Assembly (NCBI RefSeq): GCF_003544875.1
Contig: NZ_CP032093.1
Coordinates: forward strand, 2,108,001 to 2,172,000
Direction: 5' to 3'
DNA length: 64,000 nt
Source of the DNA: Vibrio alfacsensis
GTDB taxonomy: Bacteria; Pseudomonadota; Gammaproteobacteria; Enterobacterales; Vibrionaceae
Each line of letters begins with the position of its first letter. Position 1 is the first letter of the stretch. This document shows, one piece after another, positions 20,186 through 28,955 of the stretch. The position numbers were made by a program, and so were the translations under genes. Under the pieces are notes generated by a model that was not told where the DNA came from, searched no databases, and saw only the letters and a list, made by a program, of their open reading frames with translations.

Positions 20186-20822
20186 ATGCAAACTTTAGAG
20201 TTAGCGATTTTCCTACAGTTTTCTTGGTTTGGTCGCGGCAGTGAACCCTGTCGGTATCATGCCTGTATTCGTGTCATTGACGGGCCATATGACGCCTGAA
20301 GAGAAAAACAAAACCGCAACGACAGCCAATATTGCCGTAGCCGTCATTTTGATCATTTCACTATTTGCTGGTCAGTTGCTGCTAGATATGTTCAGTATTT
20401 CTCTCGATTCTTTCCGCGTTGCTGGCGGTTTACTACTGCTAAGCATTGCGTTCTCGATGATGAGCGGTAAGTTAGGCGAGGATAAGCAAAACAAGCAGGA
20501 AAAAACTGAATACGTAAGCCGTGAACAAATTGGTGTTGTACCTCTTGCTATGCCTCTTATGGCAGGTCCTGGTGCGATCAGTTCTACGATTGTCTATGGG
20601 GCTCGTTACCCAAGCATGATGGATACGGTCGGTATTAGCGTAACGATTATGCTGTTTTGCTTCTGTTCTTGGTTGCTGTTTCGTTCTGCACCATTGATCG
20701 TGCGATTCCTTGGTCAAACGGGTATCAACGTGATCACACGTATCATGGGTTTGATCTTAGGTGCACTCGGGATTGAATTCATCGCAAATGGCCTAAGAAA
20801 CCTATTCCCTGGTTTAGCCTAA
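20186..20822 (+). CDS. ychE: MarC-family membrane protein YchE, frameshifted in this sequence
   Basis: A six-helix inner-membrane protein of the MarC/SnatA family; function unproven, and some relatives transport amino acids. The sequence FVSLTGHMTPEEKNKTATTA, SGKLGEDKQNKQEKTEY and PLMAGPGAISSTIV closely follows E. coli YchE, which is also next to adhE. The ATG at 20186 starts MQTLELAIFLQF. The frame is then lost because T4 (20219-20222) and G2 (20226-20227) each appear one base short. Restoring both gives LQFFLGLVAAVNPVGIMPVF and one continuous protein of about 212 residues. Confidence 0.88.
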
Positions 20823-20884
20823 GCTTCCCAAATTCTGGTATGATGTTGTAATCCGTTTCATTTTAACGCTGACAATGCAACATC

Positions 20885-21742
20885 ATGCCTCGCAAGTCTC
20901 TTAAGCATCATTTATATGTCATCATCTTTGGCACCCACACACGTGCTGGCCGTGCATTTGATATCGCCCTGATTGCTGCGATCATTACTTCTCTTGTGGT
21001 GCTCATTCTTGAGTCTTTACCATCGGTAATGACTGAGTGGTCTCAAGAGTTACGTTATATTGAATACACGTTCACTGCCCTATTTACCCTTGAGTACCTG
21101 CTAAGGCTTTACTGCTCTCCTAAACCGAAATCTTATGCCACCAGCTTTTATGGTGTTGTGGACCTGCTTGCCATATTGCCAACGTACTTAGCTATCTTTT
21201 TCCCCGGCGCATCCTTTATGGGCGTCGTCCGATTACTGCGTGTGATGCGAATCTTCCGAATTCTAAAGCTCGTTCGTTATCTGCAAGATTCCAATGTTTT
21301 ATTACGCTCGCTTCTGATGGCTCGTCGCAAGATCTTTATCTTCTTTAGTACCGTTGGGATTCTCGTCATTATTTTAGGTTCACTTATCTTTGTGATTGAA
21401 GGGCCTCACAACGGATTTACCAGTATCCCGAAAAGCATTTATTGGGCGATCGTGACGATCACAACCGTTGGATACGGGGACATGGTTCCTCAAACCAATT
21501 TAGGTAAAGCGATCGCTTCAATCACGATGTTATTAGGTTATTCAATCCTAGCGGTTCCAACCGGCATTATTACTGCTGAGCTCAGCAATGAAATGAACGC
21601 GCATAAAGAGCTAGTAAAATGTCCCAACTGTAATCGCTCTGGGCATGATTCTGATGCGATACATTGCAAGCACTGCGGAAGCGAACTGGCAGATCCTGAT
21701 AATCGAGTCGTGGCTGGAGATGAAAACGAAAAGAGCTCCTGA
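20885..21742 (+). CDS. Voltage-gated-type potassium channel with C-terminal zinc ribbon
   Basis: A 285-residue six-helix ion channel of the Kv/KvAP type. The arginine-rich S4 segment is RLLRVMRIFRILKLVRYL and the selectivity filter is ITTVGYGDMVP. A cytoplasmic tail carries a CxxC...CxxC zinc ribbon (CPNCNRSGHDSD / HCKHCGSEL), which is less usual and may be regulatory. It probably controls K+ flux or membrane potential. It follows ychE by 62 bp on the same strand. Confidence 0.88.
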   Translation: MPRKSLKHHLYVIIFGTHTRAGRAFDIALIAAIITSLVVLILESLPSVMTEWSQELRYIEYTFTALFTLEYLLRLYCSPKPKSYATSFYGVVDLLAILPTYLAIFFPGASFMGVVRLLRVMRIFRILKLVRYLQDSNVLLRSLLMARRKIFIFFSTVGILVIILGSLIFVIEGPHNGFTSIPKSIYWAIVTITTVGYGDMVPQTNLGKAIASITMLLGYSILAVPTGIITAELSNEMNAHKELVKCPNCNRSGHDSDAIHCKHCGSELADPDNRVVAGDENEKSS

Positions 21743-21753
21743 TGGAGCTCTTA
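21731..21753 (+). terminator. Stem-loop at the 3' end of the channel gene
   Basis: AAGAGCTCC TGAT GGAGCTCTT, overlapping the stop codon. The T-run is short, so strength is uncertain; it may also end asd transcription from the opposite side. Confidence 0.6.
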
Positions 21754-21780
21754 TGTTAAGTCGTTTAGAAAATGGGGAGA

Positions 21781-22909
21781 TTACGCTTTCTCTGCAAGGA
21801 TAATGCGCAGTGTACGACGTAGCGGCTCTGCTGCACCCCATAATAGCTGGTCACCAACGGTGAACGCATTTAGGAAGTCATCGCCCATTGCCATCTTACG
21901 TAGACGACCAACAGGAATTGAAAGCGTGCCGGTTACTTTTGCCGGCGTAAGTTCTTGAGCGGTGATATCACGATCATTTGGAATCACTTTCACCCAGTCG
22001 TTGTGCGTAGCAATAATCTCTTCGATTTCATCCATTGGCACATTTTGCTTTAGCTTAATCGTCAATGCTTGAGAGTGACAACGCATCGCGCCGATACGAA
22101 CACAAGTACCATCGATTGGTACTGGCGCATCTTGGAAGCCAAGGATCTTGTTCGCTTCTACGCCCGCTTTCCACTCTTCTTTACTTTGGCCATTATCACG
22201 CTTCACATCAATCCAAGGGATCAACGAGCCGGCAAGTGGTACACCAAATTTATCCGTTGGGAATGAAGAACTGCGCATGGTATCTGCAACTTTCTTATCA
22301 ATATCGAGAATAGAACTTGCAGGGTTCGCCAACTCTGAGCTCACCGAATCGTTGATGACGCCCATTTGAGAAATCAGCTCACGCATGTTTTGCGCGCCTG
22401 CACCAGATGCCGCTTGGTACGTCATTGCACTTGTCCACTCAACCAAACCTTTCTCGAACAGACCACCAAGCCCCATTAGCATCAAGCTCACCGTACAGTT
22501 ACCACCAACAAAGGTATTAGTGCCACCGTGAATGCCTTGTTGAATTTGCGCTAGGTTCACAGGGTCCAGAGTAATGATAGAGTCTTCTGCCATACGCAAT
22601 GTAGAAGCTGCATCAATCCAGTAGCCTTTCCAACCTGCTTGACGAAGGGCTGGGTATACTTTCTCTGTGTAACCACCACCTTGACACGTAATAATCGCAT
22701 CAAGCTGTTTTAAACTGTCAATATCGAACGCATCTTGAAGTAGACCCGCTTCTTTACCAACTTGACTGTTTACAAATAGGGGCTGGGATACCTATTTGAG
22801 ATGTGCTGTAGAAAACAGGTTCGATCAAATCAAAATCTTTCTCTTCGACCATGCGCTGCATAAGCACAGAACCAACCATACCGCGCCAACCTACTAAACC
22901 TACTCTCAT
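21781..22909 (-). pseudogene. asd: Aspartate-semialdehyde dehydrogenase, interrupted by a 13-bp insertion
   Basis: Enzyme of the aspartate pathway (lysine/DAP, threonine, methionine) that reduces beta-aspartyl phosphate. The start MRVGLVGWRGMVGSVLMQRM (ATG at 22909) has the NADP-binding loop. [15 protein letters not shown] holds the catalytic cysteine, and the C-terminal domain to 21781 is complete. The frame breaks after SQIGIPAP: 13 bases at 22765-22777 push it into a stop. Removing them gives [17 protein letters not shown] and a 371-residue protein, the family length. Without the correction only a 272-codon fragment starting at 22599 is readable. GGAGAG precedes the true start. Whether the insertion is real or an assembly fault is unknown. 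Confidence 0.88.
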
Positions 22910-23210
22910 TGCTTTAACTCTCCATGTATATTTTTGAATCTGTCACCATAGTTCAATTTTCGACACAAAATCTCAAGCCCTAATGTGCAAATAACCGCAA
23001 CTTTTTAACGCTTCAGGCGAAAAGTTCACTACCCATTCCCTTTTTATGCTTTTGTTCCTACATATGACCAAATTCATCTCAGGATAAGTGACGATTTTGC
23101 AGAGCATGGTCTTACCATTCAATGAGAAAAACAACATTTGAAGCACAAAGCATTCACACCACAAAACATTTATGACCACTTAGATTAAATTTTTGTGGTG
23201 GTAAATTTAC

Positions 23211-23226
23211 ATGCAAACGTTTGCAC
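23211..23226. promoter_or_regulatory. PurR-type operator
   Basis: ATGCAAACGTTTGCAC contains the perfect palindrome GCAAACGTTTGC and matches the E. coli PurR consensus ACGCAAACGTTTGCGT at 14 of 16 positions. It lies 120 bp before the NhaC-family gene and about 300 bp from asd, so the transporter is the likelier target. Confidence 0.7.
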
Positions 23227-23345
23227 TGACTAAAGTCAAGATAAAGCACCAAAAGTTCGAAATATAATTTTTGTTAATGTATGTTATGCGCGATTACAAC
23301 AGGGAGCGGCTTTCCTCTATTGCTCCGAGAACGACAGAGGCACAC

Positions 23346-24782
23346 ATGAAGCAAGTTACAACACGCCTTCCTAGCCTGACTCAGGTACTGATCTCGCTAG
23401 GTTTATTTCTACTTTTGGCATTTTCATTTACAGCCAAATTAAACCTACCTATCCAGCTTGCACTGTACATTGGTTGGTTCATTATCATCCTACTCGGGTT
23501 AAAACTTGGTCATAAATATCAAGACCTAGAAAAGGCGGCGTTAAATGGTATTTCTAACGGACTTGGCGCAGTACTGATCCTACTCGCGGTTGGGGCACTA
23601 GTCGGGACTTGGATTTCAGGCGGTATTGTTCCGACCATTATCTACTATGGTTTAAAAGCTATCCATCCATCTATATTCTTACTTGCGACCATGATTATCT
23701 GTTCGTTGACGGCGTTAGCGACAGGAACATCTTGGGGCGCGGCAGGTACCGCAGGTATTGCAATGATGGGCATTGGTCAAGGCCTAGGCGTACCTGCACC
23801 TATCACCGCCGGTGCCGTGCTGTCTGGATGTTATTTCGGTGACAAAATGTCTCCGTTGTCAGATTCCGTCATTCTTGCCTCTTCTATGTCAAACGTAGAA
23901 GTGGTTGAACACATTAAAGGCATGTTGCCTATCGCCCTGATCAGTTACATCATCACTGGCATCATGTTTACCGCGTTTGGTTTCCATTTCGCAGGTAAAG
24001 TAGACATGAGCCAAGTGGAATCTGTCATTCAAGCAATGGAACAACAGTTTTACATTACCCCTTATTCCTTTGTCCCTGTGATCATCGTGTTGGCATTGTT
24101 GGCACTGCGCATGCCTTCATTCCCAGTGATCAGCTTTGGCTCTCTATTAGGAATTGTTTGGGCTGTCATGATTCAAGACGTCGACTTCCTCACAGCTTTC
24201 AACACCGCTTGGGCACCATTTGCGATCACTTCTGGCGTCGATTTTATTGATTCCATTCTAAATCGTGGTGGTATGTCTTCCATGTTAGGATCCGTCGCGG
24301 TGATCGTATTTGGCCTTGGCTTTGGTGGCTTGCTCGATAAAGTTGGCGTGCTAGAGACCATCGCAAAACTGTTCGAGCGACGCGTACAAAGCGCGGGGTC
24401 ACTTGCAACAAGCACCATCGGTACTGCATTCATGGGCAACGTCTTTGGTTCTGCAATGTACGTATCATTGATTTTGACACCGAAAATTTGTGCCAAAAAC
24501 TATGACCGATTAGGTTACAAACGTAAGAACCTATCTCGTAATGCGGAATTTGGTGGCACACTAACCTCTGGTATGGTGCCTTGGAGTGACAACGGTATAT
24601 ACATGGCAAGCATCTTAGGTGTCGCGACATTATCTTACGCACCCTATATGTGGCTGAGCTTTGTCTGCATCATCGTCACCATTTTCACCTCTTACATGGG
24701 ATGGTTCGTTGATAAATGTGAACCTGCTGCGATGGCAACAGAAGAACAAGCAGAAAGCGAATTGGAACAGCAAACGGCATAA
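23346..24782 (+). CDS. nhaC: NhaC-family Na+/H+ antiporter-like transporter
   Basis: A 478-residue membrane protein with about eleven to twelve helices. NhaC-family features include LTALATGTSWGAAGTAGIAM, CYFGDKMSPLSDSVILAS and SGMVPWSDNGIYMAS. The family is annotated as Na+/H+ antiporters, but substrates are often untested. The ATG at 23346 is preferred (AGAGG upstream); an ATG 75 bp earlier adds a hydrophilic extension. A strong PurR box in the promoter hints at a link to purine metabolism or transport. A terminator follows. Confidence 0.88.
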   Translation: MKQVTTRLPSLTQVLISLGLFLLLAFSFTAKLNLPIQLALYIGWFIIILLGLKLGHKYQDLEKAALNGISNGLGAVLILLAVGALVGTWISGGIVPTIIYYGLKAIHPSIFLLATMIICSLTALATGTSWGAAGTAGIAMMGIGQGLGVPAPITAGAVLSGCYFGDKMSPLSDSVILASSMSNVEVVEHIKGMLPIALISYIITGIMFTAFGFHFAGKVDMSQVESVIQAMEQQFYITPYSFVPVIIVLALLALRMPSFPVISFGSLLGIVWAVMIQDVDFLTAFNTAWAPFAITSGVDFIDSILNRGGMSSMLGSVAVIVFGLGFGGLLDKVGVLETIAKLFERRVQSAGSLATSTIGTAFMGNVFGSAMYVSLILTPKICAKNYDRLGYKRKNLSRNAEFGGTLTSGMVPWSDNGIYMASILGVATLSYAPYMWLSFVCIIVTIFTSYMGWFVDKCEPAAMATEEQAESELEQQTA

Positions 24783-24801
24783 GCTCTTCTAATAAAAACA
24801 G

Positions 24802-24828
24802 AAAGGACCGAATCTCGGTCCTTTTTTG
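24802..24828 (+). terminator. Terminator after nhaC
   Basis: AAAGGACCGA / TCGGTCCTTT with a long T-run. Confidence 0.88.
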
Positions 24829-24846
24829 TTTTTATCGATTTACGTT

Positions 24847-24892
24847 TCTATGTATTGGCCATCGTGCAATCTATGTATTAGCCATCGTACGA
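24847..24892. repeat. 23-bp tandem duplication
   Basis: Two adjacent copies of a 23-bp unit beginning TCTATGTATT, differing at three purine positions, between a terminator and the next convergent gene. Confidence 0.8.
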
Positions 24893-24896
24893 TGAA

Positions 24897-26060
24897 TCAT
24901 GCGGATTTTGTCTTGGCTTTTACTGCTGAGCGTTTACCCAGCGTATAGCCCAGTATCAACGGTGCAAAGAAAATCACTAAGATGAACACGATAAAGTAGA
25001 TAATGGTACTCTTCACCAATTCGATCAGCTTATCCATTGCAAGATTCACCACCTCTTGAGATACGTGGTCTAAATCTTTCGCAAATTTTTCACGCTCGCT
25101 TGTGATGATCTGTGCGATCTCTTGACGCTCTCTTGCAACCATCACTTCCAACGCTTGGCGCTCTTCACTCAGCTGAGTCAAACGTTCTTCCGTTTTCTGA
25201 TCGATATCTTCAACCAACGGCTGCAACTCTACTGCCATCTGTTCGGCTAAATTACGCATGTATTCAGGGTTATTGTCGATAAAATCTTTTAGCGATTCGG
25301 AGGTTACTTTCAAACTATTTAACGCCGCGTTGACTTGCTCAATGCTTGCAGAGCTGTTTAAAGCCAACAATTGCGCTTTCCAAGTCATGATTTTAGGCGT
25401 TTGTTCCGAAACTAAACTTAGGCGATCCGATACATCACCAATCGCCTCTGGCATCGTGCCAAGCGTCGTTACCGCGTCTTCTTCGTTGATTTGACTTGCT
25501 TCAAGCCAAGCACGATATGCAGGAGTTCGAATCATACTTAAGTCAGCAAATGGATACTTCTCAACAAAATTGGCGACAAATAGTTTTGTTTTGCTATACA
25601 CCTCTTTCTTCAATAAAGATTGCGCGAGTTTATCCACTTCCTTTGCTAAATGCGCAGACACAAGCTTTGCTTCATCGGAGATAAATAAATCTTTACCCGG
25701 CCCATGATGGAAAAATTGATTCATCTGATGAGTGAACACCCAAGTATCGATCAATGATGCCATTGGCGACACTTGATAAGCCGCCGCTTGCAATCCCTCT
25801 TCTGCATTTATCTTCCACAGCAGAATGTAGGATTGATGAACCTTATCTCTTGATTCATAACGATCGTGCAGCACATCCGCAGCTTGCTCAACTTGAGCGA
25901 AAAACTGCTGAGCATACTCTCGAGTCATGATACGCATATTCAGCTCTTGCTGAGTTAATGGAACGGTTTGACTGTCAATTTTGATTTCTAATAAAGAACA
26001 CCCAGATAGCAGTAAAGCCAAACAAGTCATCATCACAGAGGACAATCGGCGAAAAGACAT
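24897..26060 (-). CDS. Predicted lipoprotein with long coiled coil and C-terminal membrane helix
   Basis: A 387-residue protein of unknown function. It has a lipoprotein signal peptide ending in LLLSGC|SLLE, with Ser at +2, which usually sends lipoproteins to the outer membrane. A largely helical body includes a Glu/Arg-rich coiled coil (TEERLTQLSEERQALEVMVA, about residues 280-330). A hydrophobic segment near the C-terminus (TIIYFIVFILVIFFAPLILG) is followed by a basic tail. If both anchors are real, it would span the periplasm. The start at 26060 is chosen over 26072 because GGGT is better placed. It is next to the Hpt protein gene, on the same strand. Confidence 0.75.
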   Translation of the reverse strand: MSFRRLSSVMMTCLALLLSGCSLLEIKIDSQTVPLTQQELNMRIMTREYAQQFFAQVEQAADVLHDRYESRDKVHQSYILLWKINAEEGLQAAAYQVSPMASLIDTWVFTHQMNQFFHHGPGKDLFISDEAKLVSAHLAKEVDKLAQSLLKKEVYSKTKLFVANFVEKYPFADLSMIRTPAYRAWLEASQINEEDAVTTLGTMPEAIGDVSDRLSLVSEQTPKIMTWKAQLLALNSSASIEQVNAALNSLKVTSESLKDFIDNNPEYMRNLAEQMAVELQPLVEDIDQKTEERLTQLSEERQALEVMVARERQEIAQIITSEREKFAKDLDHVSQEVVNLAMDKLIELVKSTIIYFIVFILVIFFAPLILGYTLGKRSAVKAKTKSA

Positions 26061-26134
26061 AAATATACCCATGTTTAAAATCTATAACCTTTACTTTAAT
26101 ATCCAGTATTGTAAGTCAGAGAAATATCAATCTG

Positions 26135-27447
26135 TTAGCAGTTTTCATTGTCGAGAACTTGCTGGGCAAACGTAATGCTCTGCTCAAGAGTATGGCTCAA
26201 TTGATTGATCAGGTCTTCTGACACTTGCTCGCCACTTTTCAATGCGTATTCAATATCTCGAGCAATACCATATAAAGGCATGGCACCCAAGCTACCCGAC
26301 ACCCCTTTTAGGCTATGAACAATGCGCTGAGCACTTTGCTTTTCACTTTTTAGTTGTACACGAAACTTTTCTGCGTCATCTTTATGCTCCTTAATAAAGA
26401 CCTCTAACAGCGTGCGAATCGCATCCTCATCTCCAGACATAGAATCGAGCATTTTTTCGATATCTAAAACTGGAGAAGAATTAACAATAGTGCTTCTCTC
26501 GAATGCCGTCACGGAAGAAAGTTCTGTCTTTTCTTTTTCTTTTTCTTTTCTTTTCTTTTCTTTTCTTTTCTTTACCAAGATACTGAGGTTCGTGCGGCAA
26601 GCAATTTTCACCCGCATTTATCGTGCTGTCTTTTGAATCAGACGCTGGCCGGTTATCACTTTCTGGCCTCATTGCTTTTGTTCGTTCATTAAGAAAACCA
26701 AGTAATCAGCGCAATAACACTACCACTAAGCAATATGACAAAGCCGAGGTAAGCCACAAGCTTTTTCTCCAGCTCAGCACTAATAGAAGCAAGTTGGTTA
26801 GGCAACTCAGGTGTCAGTAATTTATTCGCTAAATGGCCGCCTTGAGCATGAGCGGCAAGTACATTTGATGTTTGGGCAAGCCGACGTAAGAAAATAGATT
26901 GTTCATGCTTTGGAAGCGTTTGGGATTCCGTAAAAAGAGAATCAAGCTGACGGTAAGTATCGGCACTGGTCGCAGATTCGCTAAACATGGATTCAAATAC
27001 AAGCGCTCCAAGTCGATAATACATACTTTTAAGTTGTGCCGAATTCGCGTTTGACTCACGGCTCTTATAAAGCTGATCCGATAAATCCATCAACGTACTA
27101 TCACTGGCGATAAACACTCTTGCTTCTTCGAGAAATCGGTCCGTGTTATAGAACAGTTGCGTTAAGTCCGGATTTTTACTTGAGCCATCGGATTGGCTTT
27201 CTAATTGCAGGCGAACGGCTGAAACGAGTTGTAACTTAAGGGAGACTTGATCAATATGCTGAGCACGATAAGGCAGTTCGAATTGAAATATATTACGAAC
27301 TTCATCGACCTTACTTCCCAGCTCTTTCACGGTCAAAATGGCTTGCATGGCCTGCTGAGCTTGGAACCATGCTCCTGACGTTAACGCTACCCATAACGCG
27401 ATCAATAACCATACAACACCATAGCGCCCGATTTTACGTTGCCGCAC
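26135..27447 (-). CDS. Membrane sensor-like protein with C-terminal Hpt domain, frame broken at a repeat tract
   Basis: From 27447 the first 252 codons encode a membrane helix (about 12-32), a periplasmic helical domain of about 195 residues and a second helix (ALITWF). The frame then breaks at an A4 run (plus strand 26694-26697). A second frame continues LNERTKAMRPESDNRPASDS to a pentanucleotide tract. Beyond the tract a third frame encodes an Hpt domain with the phospho-histidine motif AQRIVHSLKGVSGSLGA. I infer a single protein of about 435 residues: a two-helix membrane anchor joined to a phosphotransfer domain. It would accept phosphate from a kinase, since it has no kinase domain itself. 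Either break may be sequencing error; the second could be phase variation. Confidence 0.7.
26529..26573. repeat. Pentanucleotide (CTTTT) tract inside the Hpt gene
   Basis: Nine T-runs separated by single C, of lengths 4,5,5,4,4,4,4,4,3. On the coding strand this is (AAAAG)n with two AAAAAG units. It encodes a Lys/Glu/Arg linker. Because the unit is five bases, gain or loss of one copy shifts the frame. Confidence 0.9.
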
Positions 27448-27470
27448 TTTGCCCTGCCCTCATTATTTGC

Positions 27471-27522
27471 TGATATAGCAAGATCTGTTGATATAGCAAG
27501 ATTTGTTGATATAACAAATCTT
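27471..27522. repeat. 18-bp direct repeats upstream of the Hpt gene
   Basis: Two near-perfect copies of TGATATAGCAAGATCTGT and a third, decayed partial copy, 24-75 bp upstream of the ATG at 27447. They may be a regulator's iterated sites or simple slippage products. Confidence 0.75.
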
Positions 27523-27589
27523 TACTCTAAACTTCTCGCGAAATTTGAGTATAGATGATGATCGGTTCATGAACCGACTCTTAAGTCAT

Positions 27590-27618
27590 AAAAAAAGAGA
27601 GCACATGGCTCTCTTTTT
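27590..27618 (-). terminator. Terminator after yejK
   Basis: AAAAAGAGAGC / GCTCTCTTTTT with loop ACATG, just before the minus-strand gene's stop. Confidence 0.85.
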
Positions 27619-27621
27619 CAA

Positions 27622-28620
27622 TTAATTGCGACTCAACTGATCTTTTAGATTCGGCGGCGTGCCTTTGATCGTCAAAGTATCGGTTTCTGGATCGTAAAAG
27701 ATTCGCTCGCCAAGCAGTAAGCTATCAAAACTGATATTCAAACCACCGCCAGCACCCACATATTTCGTGAGTTTACGAACGGTAGAGCGATCTCCAGGGA
27801 AAGAATCTTCCAACTCGTAACCTTGGGCCTTGGTGAAATCCACAAAGCTGGTGCCGTCTTGACTCGTTGGTAACTCACCAGACAGTTCCACAATCTGAAC
27901 TTCATCGCCAGATTTAATTTGTTCGTTGCAGTAGTTATAGACCTGTTTTTTGTATTCGTTCGCTTCTTGTTTTTCTAACTTAGAATCCGCACAGAAATCT
28001 TCCACCGCCTGCATCAACACTTGGTTTTGCTGCTTCGTATCTAGGCCAATATCTGCTTGTAGGAAATCGAGGAAGAAATCGGCCACTTTACGGCCAACAC
28101 GGCCTTTGATGTAAGAAAGGTAACGATTTGATTCACGATCGGTGTCGTAGCTAGACAAATCAATACGCGCCACGATGTCCATCTTGGTGATGTCAAGATA
28201 ATCCGTTGCGCTAATGTCCAAACCTTCTGTCACTTTCAGACTTTGGTTCATTGGTAAGATACCAATAAACAAATAATCAGTCGCCAGACTCTGGTACTCA
28301 GCAAACACCAAGATGCCCTCATCGGCGAATGGGTATTTAACCAGTTCTTCTTTCAGCCGATTTGCACTTAATTGTGAGAAGTCATAGAAATCACGCTCAC
28401 CTTTGCGCATTTCTTGAAGCCAAAATTGAAATTCGCTGTCTGATTGGAAAGAACCAAACCCCTTTCCTGCTTTTGAGTGGAATACACGATGCAATTCCGC
28501 AACCAGGTTTTCGGTTGAGGTATCGTTTTCTAGCGCGGCTGGACGAAAGTTAACAACCAGTTCGTCCTGGTCGTTTTTGCATAGTTGATGCAAAATGACA
28601 TTTGAAAGATGAAGGCTCAT
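27622..28620 (-). CDS. yejK: Nucleoid-associated protein NdpA/YejK
   Basis: A 332-residue protein of the NdpA family (E. coli YejK), found bound to the nucleoid; reported to interact with topoisomerases in E. coli. The sequence begins MSLHLSNVILHQLCKNDQ and ends TIKGTPPNLKDQLSRN, both typical, and includes YIKGRVGRKVADFFLDFL. Length matches the family. It is divergent from yejL-yejM, the same arrangement as in E. coli. Confidence 0.94.
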   Translation of the reverse strand: MSLHLSNVILHQLCKNDQDELVVNFRPAALENDTSTENLVAELHRVFHSKAGKGFGSFQSDSEFQFWLQEMRKGERDFYDFSQLSANRLKEELVKYPFADEGILVFAEYQSLATDYLFIGILPMNQSLKVTEGLDISATDYLDITKMDIVARIDLSSYDTDRESNRYLSYIKGRVGRKVADFFLDFLQADIGLDTKQQNQVLMQAVEDFCADSKLEKQEANEYKKQVYNYCNEQIKSGDEVQIVELSGELPTSQDGTSFVDFTKAQGYELEDSFPGDRSTVRKLTKYVGAGGGLNISFDSLLLGERIFYDPETDTLTIKGTPPNLKDQLSRN

Positions 28621-28705
28621 AGTGATTTTATCTTGCTACAAGGTTTTAGTTGTTAGGCATTGTAGGTTATCATAAGCCGCTTTTACTATCATTATTAGAG
28701 TCTTT

Positions 28706-28933
28706 ATGCCGATTACATCTAAATATACTGACGAACAAGTAGAGAAAATTCTTGCTGAAATGGGCGCTGTTCTAGAAAAACACGCTGCTTCACCTGAGTT
28801 GACGCTAATGATTGCCGGAAATATTGCAACCAATGTCCTAAACCAACAAGTTGCTGCTTCACAACGCAAACTGATTGCTGAAAAATTTTCTCAAGCACTG
28901 ATGTCTTCTCTTGAAGTGCCAAAATCACACTAA
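28706..28933 (+). CDS. yejL: YejL-family protein (DUF1414)
   Basis: A 75-residue helical protein of unknown function; begins [18 protein letters not shown], as in the UPF0352/YejL family. It probably forms a dimer. It is followed after 22 bp by yejM, the conserved gene pair. Confidence 0.92.
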   Translation: MPITSKYTDEQVEKILAEMGAVLEKHAASPELTLMIAGNIATNVLNQQVAASQRKLIAEKFSQALMSSLEVPKSH

Positions 28934-28955
28934 TCACGGAAAATAGAACAAGTAC

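Noticed and set aside
26412..26820. Plus-strand frames across the CTTTT tract
   Set aside because: Antisense to the Hpt protein gene; the Phe/Ser-rich peptide comes from the repeat itself.
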